From the NCBI GenBank assembly GCA_023228245.1, contig JALOBN010000014.1, positions 1 to 52,087 on the forward strand: DNA of 52,087 nt, read 5' to 3'. Positions 10,014-17,370 of this stretch are shown one piece after another. The notes beneath the pieces were generated by a model. That model saw only the letters and a program-made list of their open reading frames with translations, was not told the origin of the DNA and ran no database searches. This stretch comes from Candidatus Pacearchaeota archaeon (GTDB lineage: Archaea; Nanoarchaeota; Nanoarchaeia; Pacearchaeales; GW2011-AR1). Position 1 is the first letter of the stretch; the number at the start of each line of letters is the position of its first letter. The position numbers were made by a program, and so were the translations under genes.

Positions 10014-10945
10014 AAAACTTCTTCTCTTTTCATTTTATCTAAAACACTTGTCATCAGCAAAGGAAAAGTTATAGAAACATCTCCATTAACGGTTGTGGCT
10101 TCGCCATCATCCTTTATTTTTCCCCACGATTTTGCTTCGTTTGTCGTAGCTCCAGACATTGAACCAGAACTCGCGTGCGAAGTCGTCATATAAACCGCAT
10201 AATCAAATCCTCCCGAAAGCAAAGCAGAAAAAATCGCATAATGTTTCGAAGTGCTTCCGCCAAGAGAAATCAATCCTTTCTTTTCGTCGAAACTTAAATC
10301 AACAGTTACTCTTTCCATATCTTTAATTACATCAACAATAAAATCGGGATGTTTTTGTTGAAACATATAAAGCTGAAACCCGAAAGATGAATCTGCGATT
10401 CCAGGGCAATAAATAGGGATATTATTTCTAGAAGCTTGATGCAAAATAGAATTTTCATCTTCAATTATTAAACCCATTTCATAAACAAGTTCCGACGCTG
10501 AAATCCGTTTTTTCTTCTTGTAAATATTTTCTAAAAATTCATTCATCTTATCTTCAAATTTCATATAACTTGAATTATGAATCAAAATATTTCCAACTCT
10601 GTTCTCGCCTCTCTCATGCAAAGCAGTATCGTCAGCATTAAAATTTGTAATTTCAAATTCTTCTCCTAAAGATTTTATTATATCTTCTTCAATCGCACCA
10701 GAAGTTGTTACAAGAATATTTGGAATTTTTAATTTGCAAAGTTGTGAAAAAAATCCCCTTAATCCGGAAGTAACCATATTCGAAGTAAAAGTCAAAAATA
10801 TTTTCGCTCCGCTTCTTTTCATTTTCAAAACTATCTTCACCGCTTCGGAAAGTTCAACTGCTTGATAACCTAAAGAGCCAAAGCTATCAACGAGCTCCTC
10901 AACAGACATATGCTCACGCCAAATAAAATCTTTAACTTTTTTCAT
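10010..10945 (-). CDS. dhs: Deoxyhypusine synthase
   Basis: A 311-aa protein that transfers the aminobutyl group of spermidine to a lysine of translation factor aIF5A. Recognisable family segments are VTTSGAIEEDI, CPGIADSSFGFQLYMF and, near the C-terminus, NEAKSWGKI, which contains the catalytic Lys (about residue 274) that forms the enzyme-imine intermediate. Length matches the archaeal family (about 310). It is first in a minus-strand cluster and overlaps the downstream decarboxylase by 4 bp, linking polyamine supply with use. The start at 10945 begins with MKKVKDFIW, a normal N-terminus for the family. Confidence 0.93.
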   Translation of the reverse strand: MKKVKDFIWREHMSVEELVDSFGSLGYQAVELSEAVKIVLKMKRSGAKIFLTFTSNMVTSGLRGFFSQLCKLKIPNILVTTSGAIEEDIIKSLGEEFEITNFNADDTALHERGENRVGNILIHNSSYMKFEDKMNEFLENIYKKKKRISASELVYEMGLIIEDENSILHQASRNNIPIYCPGIADSSFGFQLYMFQQKHPDFIVDVIKDMERVTVDLSFDEKKGLISLGGSTSKHYAIFSALLSGGFDYAVYMTTSHASSGSMSGATTNEAKSWGKIKDDGEATTVNGDVSITFPLLMTSVLDKMKREEVL

Positions 10946-11105
10946 TTGAAAATTGTGAAATAGAAGTATGACTATAATTATTGCTTAGGAATTGGAATTG
11001 CTAAAATAGTATAGTCGTGTTTCACGAAATTAGTTGAAAATTCACATTTTTAAATATTGCCTTTAACACAAAAATATTTTTAAATGAAAAACAGCTGAAA
11101 TAATT

Positions 11106-11291
11106 ATGAATAAATGGATTGAAATTTTACTCGGACTTGTTTTGCTTAATGGAGCAATTTTTGCATGGGGATTTAATTTCTTAAACTTTGGAGAAGCAGC
11201 ACTAAACTTTTTCAAAGGCGGGCTTGTTTGGATGATAATTTTCATAGGACTCATTCTGATAACTCTCGGAATCAGTGACCTTAAAAATTAA
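11106..11291 (+). CDS. Small two-helix membrane protein, function unknown
   Basis: A 61-aa hydrophobic protein with two predicted transmembrane helices (about 6-30 and 36-56) and a short charged end (DLKN). A TATA-like TATTTTTAAA about 30 bp upstream fits a leaderless transcript. Its stop TAA shares the palindrome TTAA (11288-11291) with the stop of the convergent SpoIIM-like gene. I do not recognise the family; similar tiny membrane proteins are common in DPANN genomes. Confidence 0.6.
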   Translation: MNKWIEILLGLVLLNGAIFAWGFNFLNFGEAALNFFKGGLVWMIIFIGLILITLGISDLKN

Positions 11292-11878
11292 TTAATAAAA
11301 ATTAAAGTTCCTTCTATAATTCCTGCAATAATCAGTAACGGAATTACAATCAAGAAAAAAACCCTCAAGGAATTTATTAAATAATTTTTAAAACCTTTTG
11401 CTTTATTTTTTTGAAATACAAATGTTCCAAATTTTAACCCTAAACCTAGAGAAATAAAAATTGCAGGCAATTCAAAAATCCCATGGGGAATTATTTCTAA
11501 AAGAGAAGATACTCCAGCACTTTTAACACTCATCAAAGATACAAATCCCAAAACATATCCATTCGCAATCGCAATAATCAAAGGAAAGATTCCATAAATA
11601 AAACCAAATAAAATCCCAAGAAAACTACTCTGAACATTATTTGAAATAATATACAAAATTAATTCACTCTGCGAAAGATTCTCTGTCTCTTCTAAAATTT
11701 CTCTGATAAATTCTAAAATTGTATTATACAAAAAATCAGGAATAGGAAACAAAAATCCGATTAAAGCAAAAACAAAAAAAATTGCGATAATAGAAAAAAT
11801 AAATTTCTTCGATTCAATAATATATTTCCAACTTTTTTTATATTCATTAATTAAATTAAACCGATTTTTTTGTTTCAT
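11288..11878 (-). CDS. SpoIIM/DUF95-family integral membrane protein
   Basis: A 196-aa membrane protein with about five hydrophobic helices. The diagnostic segment IIPHGIFELPAIFISLG (about residues 122-138) is the SpoIIM/DUF95 signature. SpoIIM takes part in peptidoglycan remodelling in spore-forming bacteria; archaeal members have no established role. It starts one base after the rhomboid stop, so the two are co-transcribed and probably translationally coupled, which hints at a shared membrane quality-control or processing role (inference). Confidence 0.88.
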   Translation of the reverse strand: MKQKNRFNLINEYKKSWKYIIESKKFIFSIIAIFFVFALIGFLFPIPDFLYNTILEFIREILEETENLSQSELILYIISNNVQSSFLGILFGFIYGIFPLIIAIANGYVLGFVSLMSVKSAGVSSLLEIIPHGIFELPAIFISLGLGLKFGTFVFQKNKAKGFKNYLINSLRVFFLIVIPLLIIAGIIEGTLIFIN

Positions 11879-11879
11879 T

Positions 11880-12716
11880 TTATGAAAAATATTTGCTAAT
11901 ATATTTAGTTTTGTTTTCGTATTTTTTTCTAAGATAAAATCCGTAAATTAATCCGGCAATTAATCCCCCAAGATGTGCCATATTTCCGATAGGAAGTTCA
12001 ATAAAAAAGCTAATTAATATTAGGGGGACAATTGCAAAGAAAGGCAAAATCCAAAATTGAAGCTCTAATGGAATAGAAATTCTTCGAATATGATTATTGA
12101 AAGATAACATTGAAAAAATAGCAATAAAAATGTAAATCGTAACAAAAGTATCAATAAAACCAAGAATATTTCCTGAAAAGAAAATTCCTGCTACAGATTG
12201 TAACGCAATAGCAATCAATGGCCCGGCAATAAGATAAATATTTTTATGGGGAATTAAAACTGCAAGTAAACCAAGCAATCCAAAAATTGCACCCGAAGCT
12301 CCGACGGCAAAACTTTCAGGACTTCCAAAAATTCTTGCACCAAGTTCAGACCCGCCAAAAAAATATGAAGAAAGAGCAAAAAATAAACCCGCAAAAATTC
12401 CAGAAATTAAATAAAACCAAACATATCTTTTTTTCCCAATAATTTTTTCTACCAATGAACCAACAAAAAACAAAGAAATCATATTTGCAAATAAATGAAA
12501 AAATCCGCTGTGCATAAACATGCTGGTCAAAAAAGTCCAGAGATAAAAATTATTAATTATATTAGAAGATTTTAACGCAATGTAATCGACAAAAGAAGGA
12601 TTAAAATAAATTAAAGCAGAAAAAACAAAAAAACAAAATATATTAATTAAGATAATTAAAAGAGTTGCATTAAAATTAAATAATTTTTTTCTATTAGGAA
12701 TTTGATAAAAAGTCAT
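11880..12716 (-). CDS. Rhomboid-family intramembrane serine protease
   Basis: A 278-aa multi-pass membrane protein. The catalytic Ser lies in VGASGAIFGLLG (about residue 141) and the catalytic His in MAHLGGLIAGLIYG (about 248); the upstream HSGFFHLFANM supplies the conserved His/Asn of the oxyanion region. It should cleave transmembrane segments of substrate proteins in the cell membrane. Its start overlaps the TFE stop by 4 bp and it ends one base before the SpoIIM-like gene: a tight tfe-rhomboid-spoIIM unit. Confidence 0.93.
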   Translation of the reverse strand: MTFYQIPNRKKLFNFNATLLIILINIFCFFVFSALIYFNPSFVDYIALKSSNIINNFYLWTFLTSMFMHSGFFHLFANMISLFFVGSLVEKIIGKKRYVWFYLISGIFAGLFFALSSYFFGGSELGARIFGSPESFAVGASGAIFGLLGLLAVLIPHKNIYLIAGPLIAIALQSVAGIFFSGNILGFIDTFVTIYIFIAIFSMLSFNNHIRRISIPLELQFWILPFFAIVPLILISFFIELPIGNMAHLGGLIAGLIYGFYLRKKYENKTKYISKYFS

Positions 12717-13411
12717 TTCTTTTTCTTCTTAGTTTCTTTTTTTACTTTTTTTGTTTCCCTAACTTTCTTAGCAGGTTCTTTTTTCTTTGCAGGTTTAGCA
12801 ACAGCGGGTTTTTTTGTTCTTACTCTCGCTGCTTTTTTCTTTGCTTCTTCTTTTTTCAAAAATCTTGCTTTCGTCTTTTCAGTTTTTTCTTTCTCAACTT
12901 TTAAATCCTCGTCGACAAGTGCAAGTTCTCTGTTAAGCTTGTCTAGTTCTTTCATATATTCTTTAATAACAGGAGCGTTATCTTTTCTTGTTACAATACT
13001 CCCGCATTCATTGCAAACAAAATTATGAACTAACGCACTTTCCTCGGTAAATTCAATATTACACGGCTCGCAAGTGTAAAATTCTTTTGTCTCCCGACTT
13101 TTAATCTGAAATTGAATTTGTTCCATCTTCTTTTGAATCGTCGATTTCAAAAATTCAAGACATTTTATGATTTCAATTTTCCAAAAATAAGTGTACCAGC
13201 CTTTTCGTTTATCTTTTTTTCTAATAAAGGAAACCAAACCAAAATCTGAAACTTTATACAAAATATTTCGTGCCTGGTTTATTGTCAGATCCAATTTTTT
13301 CGCAATTAAAAATTCGTTTGTATATTTCTTTCCATCAAGCAAATCAACCATCTCGTCAGCAGGTTTACCGACGACAGAAGAGATAGCGTCCTTTAAAAAT
13401 TTCTGAAGCAT
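12713..13411 (-). CDS. tfe: Transcription factor E (TFIIE alpha homologue)
   Basis: A 232-aa protein with an N-terminal winged helix (about 1-90, EFLIAKKLDLTINQARNILY) and a zinc ribbon (two CxxC pairs in YTCEPC and FVCNECG, about 113-137). Archaeal TFE stabilises the open promoter complex with TBP and TFB. The C-terminus is a long Lys/Ala/Arg/Glu tail (about 165-232) that ends in a lysine run and is much more basic than usual, which may add nucleic-acid binding (inference). It is the first gene of the tfe-rhomboid-spoIIM unit. Confidence 0.92.
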   Translation of the reverse strand: MLQKFLKDAISSVVGKPADEMVDLLDGKKYTNEFLIAKKLDLTINQARNILYKVSDFGLVSFIRKKDKRKGWYTYFWKIEIIKCLEFLKSTIQKKMEQIQFQIKSRETKEFYTCEPCNIEFTEESALVHNFVCNECGSIVTRKDNAPVIKEYMKELDKLNRELALVDEDLKVEKEKTEKTKARFLKKEEAKKKAARVRTKKPAVAKPAKKKEPAKKVRETKKVKKETKKKKK

Positions 13412-13578
13412 TTGATTAATAAAAAGAATCTAAATAAATACCTTTCGGTTTTGTTCGTTAGAACAAAAATGATTGTAAAAATTTTCTATTTTTATTTTCG
13501 GTTTCATTTCAAAGATAAATAGTTAGAAAATAAATTTCTTTTTTCTTGAATTTTGTAAAGATTTTTAAACTTATATTC

Positions 13579-13592
13579 TATCTTATATATAT
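13579..13592 (+). promoter_or_regulatory. TATA-like box for the 13613 gene pair
   Basis: CTTATATATATTAA lies about 25-30 bp before the ATG at 13613, consistent with a leaderless or nearly leaderless transcript. The remaining 13412-13578 is the divergent tfe promoter region with no other visible feature. Confidence 0.45.
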
Positions 13593-13612
13593 TAAAATAT
13601 AATTGTTAAAAG

Positions 13613-14140
13613 ATGGGATTGTTCAAGAAAAAAGAAAAAAAGTGGGAAGTTCCAAATTTGCCGGAATTACCTAAATTGCCAGAACTGCCTGAGTTTCCTA
13701 ATTTTGAAAAATTTAGTGAAGAAAAACTCCCGCAATTGCCAAGTTTTCCTAACGGAGATTTAGGAAATAGATTTTCACAAAACACAATCAAAGAAGCTAT
13801 AACTGGGAAAAAAGAGGAAGAGGTTCAAGCTGAGGAAATTGAAGAAGAAATTCCAATGATGCGACAACCTCATGTAAAAGAAGAAAGTGAAACTTATTCT
13901 GAGAAAGTTGTATCTAATAATTTTGAACCAATTTTCATCAGAATGGATAAATTTGAAGAAGGTTCAAAAAGTTTCGAAGAAGTAAAAAAGAAAGTTACAG
14001 AAATTGAAAAAATGCTCGCAGGCGTGAAACAAATCAAAGAAGAGGAAGAAAAAGAATTGCAGTCATGGACAAACGAGATTATGCAGATAAAAGAAAAATT
14101 GGAAAAAGTCGATGGCGATATTTTCTCGAAGGTAAAATAA
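13613..14140 (+). CDS. Conserved DPANN-type coiled-coil protein with Pro-Leu repeats
   Basis: A 175-aa soluble protein. Residues 13-50 carry a LPELP-type repeat (PELPKLPELPEFPNF). A variable acidic linker follows, and the C-terminal half (about 100-175) begins with FEPIFIRMDKFEE and continues as a predicted coiled coil. The pattern looks like an uncharacterised family I associate with Woesearchaeota/Pacearchaeota, but I cannot name a domain. The following gene starts one base after its stop, so the two coiled-coil proteins may form a complex. Function unknown. Confidence 0.7.
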   Translation: MGLFKKKEKKWEVPNLPELPKLPELPEFPNFEKFSEEKLPQLPSFPNGDLGNRFSQNTIKEAITGKKEEEVQAEEIEEEIPMMRQPHVKEESETYSEKVVSNNFEPIFIRMDKFEEGSKSFEEVKKKVTEIEKMLAGVKQIKEEEEKELQSWTNEIMQIKEKLEKVDGDIFSKVK

Positions 14141-14141
14141 A

Positions 14142-14498
14142 ATGACAACTGAAAATCCTGTCTATTTAAGATTGGAAAGTCCAGAAGCTCGCAAATCAAA
14201 AAGAGATATTTTGTCAACAGAAATGTCGCTTCTAAATATTATTAAAACCATAAAAAATTATAAAGAACTTCGCGAAGAAGAATTCGTTCTCCGAATGCAA
14301 ATGTATAAACTAATTAAAGAAGCAAATTTAGCAATAAGAAAAACACGTTTATCTTTCCCTTTTATACGACTTCCAGAAAAACAAAAAATAGAAGAATTAA
14401 AAGTTAAAGAAAGAAAAAAAGAAAGAATGAGAGAAGATATGGATTTAGAATTTCAACTTAAAGAAATACAGGAAAAATTAAGGCGAATGAGTTCTTAA
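14142..14498 (+). CDS. Conserved small coiled-coil protein, partner of the 13613 gene
   Basis: A 118-aa protein, mainly charged alpha-helix. It opens with NPVYLRLESPEARKSKRDIL, then alternates Lys/Glu-rich helices and ends in a basic helix. No catalytic motif or zinc site is visible. It is separated by one base from the preceding coiled-coil gene and by 84 bp from alaS. Co-transcription and a structural partnership are inferred. I do not recognise the family. Confidence 0.65.
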   Translation: MTTENPVYLRLESPEARKSKRDILSTEMSLLNIIKTIKNYKELREEEFVLRMQMYKLIKEANLAIRKTRLSFPFIRLPEKQKIEELKVKERKKERMREDMDLEFQLKEIQEKLRRMSS

Positions 14499-14582
14499 TT
14501 ACAATAATTTTTAAAATAACAAGTGTTAATTATTCTATGGACAGAAAAGTAAATCTGGGATTTACAATTCAATTCATTAAAA

Positions 14583-16325
14583 ATGAATAGAAAAGAATTA
14601 ATAAAAAAATATATTGAATTTTTCAAATCAAAGAACCACAAAGAAATTCAGAATTCTAGTTTGATTCCAGAAAACGATCCGACAGTTCTTTTCACAACAG
14701 CAGGAATGCACCCGTTGGTTCCTTATCTTCTCGGAGAAAAACATCCGCTCGGAAAAAGATTATGCAATGTTCAGAGATGTATTCGAACAGGAGATATCGA
14801 CGAAGTCGGAGATGAGACACACCATACTTTTTTTGAAATGTTAGGTAATTGGAGTTTAGGTGATTATTTCAAAGAAGACGCAATAAAATTCAGTTTTGAA
14901 TTCTTAACAAAAATTTTAAAAATCCAAAAAGAAAAATTAGCAGTTTCTATTTTTGCAGGTAATGAAGATGCAAAAAAAGACAATGAATCTGCTTCGATAT
15001 GGAATAATATAGGAATTCCTAAAGAAAGAATATTTGGCATAACAAACAATTGGTGGGGACCAGCGGGAAAAACAGGACCTTGCGGACCAGACACGGAAAT
15101 GTTTTATTGGAAATCAAAAAAACCAATTTCAAAAGGAGTAGAGACCGAAGACCTTAATGATAACAATTGGGTAGAAATTTGGAATGATGTTTTAATGGAA
15201 TTCATTAAAGATGAAAAAGGAAGCTACAAAGAAGCAAAACAAAAAAATATTGATACCGGAATGGGTTTAGAAAGAACTCTCGCAATTTTAAATGGATTTG
15301 ATGATAATTACCTAACCGAAGTTTGGCAACCAATAATAAAAAAAATTGAAAAACTTTCTGGAAAAAAATATTCAGAAAATAAAAAATCAATGAGAATAAT
15401 CGCAGACCATATCAAGGCGTCGGTTTTCATAATTGCCGACGGTATTTCTCCTTCAAATACAGAACAAGGTTATATTTTGCGAAGATTAATTAGAAGAGCA
15501 ATTAGAAATATGAAAGAATTAAAAATTGAAAAGCAAATAGTTCAAATCGCAGAACCTGTTTTTGAAATTTATTCAGATTATTCGCATCTGCAAAAAAATA
15601 AAAATAAAATTTTAGAAGAACTAAAAAAAGAAGAAGACAAATTTTTGGAAACTTTAGAAAAAGGAATTCGAGAATTTAAAAAAATGATAAAAGATGAAAC
15701 GATTTCTGGAAAAGAAGCTTTTTTGTTATATCAATCTTATGGATTTCCAATTGAATTAACAAAAGAAATTGCATCTGAAAGCGGAAGCAAAGTCGATGAA
15801 AAAAGTTTTGAAATGGAATTAAAAAAACATCAAGAACTTTCAAGAACAGCGTCGGCAGGAAGATTCAAATCAGGTTTAGCAGATAATTCAGAATCAACAA
15901 CAAAACTCCACACAGCAACGCACTTGCTTCTCGCAGCATTAAAAATAATTTTGAAAGATGAAAATATTGAACAAAGAGGAGCAAACATAACTCCAGAAAG
16001 ATTGAGATTTGATTTTACATTTCCAAGAAAATTAACCGACGAGGAATTAAAAAAACTTGAAGAATTAGTCAACGCACAAATTCAAAAATCGTGTGAAGTC
16101 GTCAGAGAAGAAATGTCCCCTGCAGAAGCAAAAGCAAAAGGTGCGTGCGGAATTTTTGATAAAAAATATGGGGAAAAAGTTTCAGTTTATTCAATCGGAA
16201 ATTTTTCAAAAGAAATTTGCACAGGTCCACATGTAAAAAATACTTGTCAAATTGGAAAATTTAAAATTCTAAAAGAAGAATCGTCGTCGTCAGGAATTCG
16301 AAGAATCAAGGCAGTCGTTAATTAA
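14583..16325 (+). CDS. alaS: Alanyl-tRNA synthetase, bacterial-type, short form
   Basis: A 580-aa class II synthetase. The N-terminal catalytic core includes LFTTAGMHPLVPYLLG, VQRCIRTGDIDEVGD and FFEMLGNWSLGDYFK. The editing domain has both metal motifs: HTATH (about 443-447) and CTGPH (about 548). It stops right after GIRRIKAVV, so the C-terminal DHHA1/C-Ala domain of full-length enzymes (about 870 aa) is absent. The core resembles bacterial enzymes, especially the compact CPR type, not the archaeal form, suggesting old transfer. The stop shares TTAA (16322-16325) with the convergent gene. Confidence 0.93.
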   Translation: MNRKELIKKYIEFFKSKNHKEIQNSSLIPENDPTVLFTTAGMHPLVPYLLGEKHPLGKRLCNVQRCIRTGDIDEVGDETHHTFFEMLGNWSLGDYFKEDAIKFSFEFLTKILKIQKEKLAVSIFAGNEDAKKDNESASIWNNIGIPKERIFGITNNWWGPAGKTGPCGPDTEMFYWKSKKPISKGVETEDLNDNNWVEIWNDVLMEFIKDEKGSYKEAKQKNIDTGMGLERTLAILNGFDDNYLTEVWQPIIKKIEKLSGKKYSENKKSMRIIADHIKASVFIIADGISPSNTEQGYILRRLIRRAIRNMKELKIEKQIVQIAEPVFEIYSDYSHLQKNKNKILEELKKEEDKFLETLEKGIREFKKMIKDETISGKEAFLLYQSYGFPIELTKEIASESGSKVDEKSFEMELKKHQELSRTASAGRFKSGLADNSESTTKLHTATHLLLAALKIILKDENIEQRGANITPERLRFDFTFPRKLTDEELKKLEELVNAQIQKSCEVVREEMSPAEAKAKGACGIFDKKYGEKVSVYSIGNFSKEICTGPHVKNTCQIGKFKILKEESSSSGIRRIKAVVN

Positions 16326-17335
16326 CTAAAACTAACAAGCCCGTATTTGCTTTTCAAAATCTTGTACTGAAGGTACTGAATATAATTAATTATCCCGTCA
16401 TCTTTCGCAGATTTTCTTATTGCAATCATATTTTTAGCGTCAATATATTCATATTCGTATTTTTGAAAAGCCAAACCATCATTGGAAGCAATCAAAACTT
16501 GCGGATAAGATTTCAATTCTGAAAAAGTGATATACTCCGTTTTATCGTCGGTTATTATCGAAGGACCAGTAGTTTCAACAAAACAAAATTCAGAATCATC
16601 AACGCCGTATTCTTTCGGGCATTTTATTCCAACTGCTTCGTGATTCTCTCCGCTGTAATAAAGAAAAGCCGCACCATAACCAATTTCTCTAAGTAAAAAA
16701 ATCATTAGTTCAGATTTCTCTCCGCAAACTCCCTCGTTATCGTAAAGAACTTCGTAAGGATATCTTTGATATTCAGAAACAATATTTCCAAATCGTACAA
16801 TTTTATCAGAACCGCCGAATGGAATATTTTGAACAAGGCTTATTGCAATTCTTGCCTGGTCTTCTTTATTTTTTGTTATGTCCTGAATTTCTGCAACGAG
16901 CGGGAGAAGCAATTCACGCTGATTCTCGTCGTCAAGCATTCTCAATCTGAAATCAAGCAAAGTAAAATTCTCCTGAAAATCAACAAATCTCGGAATGTCT
17001 GCTAAATAATTATACAATTTTTCATAAACAATAAAATCAATTTTTCCTTCTTCTCCTCGAAGAACATAATTTAACGTTACAATTTTTCCCCCTTCTTTAT
17101 ATTGCGAAAGACATTTATTTCCTTCAACAACAGAAAAGTTTGAACATCCGCACACAGACGCCATCTCGACAAGGTCGCCCATAAAACAATAATACGGTTG
17201 AATTTTAGAACACTGAGCATACAAAGTTCCGTCGTTACAAGTTTTCATTGAAGAACTAAAAAATAAAAGATAAACTCCTATCGACAAAATAAATATTCCT
17301 AAAAGTGAAATAACTAAAATTATCCTCTTTTCCAT
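16322..17335 (-). CDS. Membrane-anchored transglutaminase-like protein
   Basis: A 337-aa protein with an N-terminal signal anchor (about 4-27) and an extracellular domain. A Cys-rich stretch (about 33-72, six Cys) precedes a transglutaminase-like catalytic core: NEGVCGEKSELM (Cys about 204), GENHEAVGI (His about 230) and FVETTGP (acidic residue about 252). Transglutaminase-like enzymes act as cysteine proteases or amidases; the substrate is unknown. Being membrane-tethered, it probably works at the cell surface. The start was taken at MEKRI, directly before the hydrophobic segment. Confidence 0.8.
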   Translation of the reverse strand: MEKRIILVISLLGIFILSIGVYLLFFSSSMKTCNDGTLYAQCSKIQPYYCFMGDLVEMASVCGCSNFSVVEGNKCLSQYKEGGKIVTLNYVLRGEEGKIDFIVYEKLYNYLADIPRFVDFQENFTLLDFRLRMLDDENQRELLLPLVAEIQDITKNKEDQARIAISLVQNIPFGGSDKIVRFGNIVSEYQRYPYEVLYDNEGVCGEKSELMIFLLREIGYGAAFLYYSGENHEAVGIKCPKEYGVDDSEFCFVETTGPSIITDDKTEYITFSELKSYPQVLIASNDGLAFQKYEYEYIDAKNMIAIRKSAKDDGIINYIQYLQYKILKSKYGLVSFS

Positions 17336-17370
17336 AAAATAAAATCCGCAAAGAAAATATAAAAACTTAA

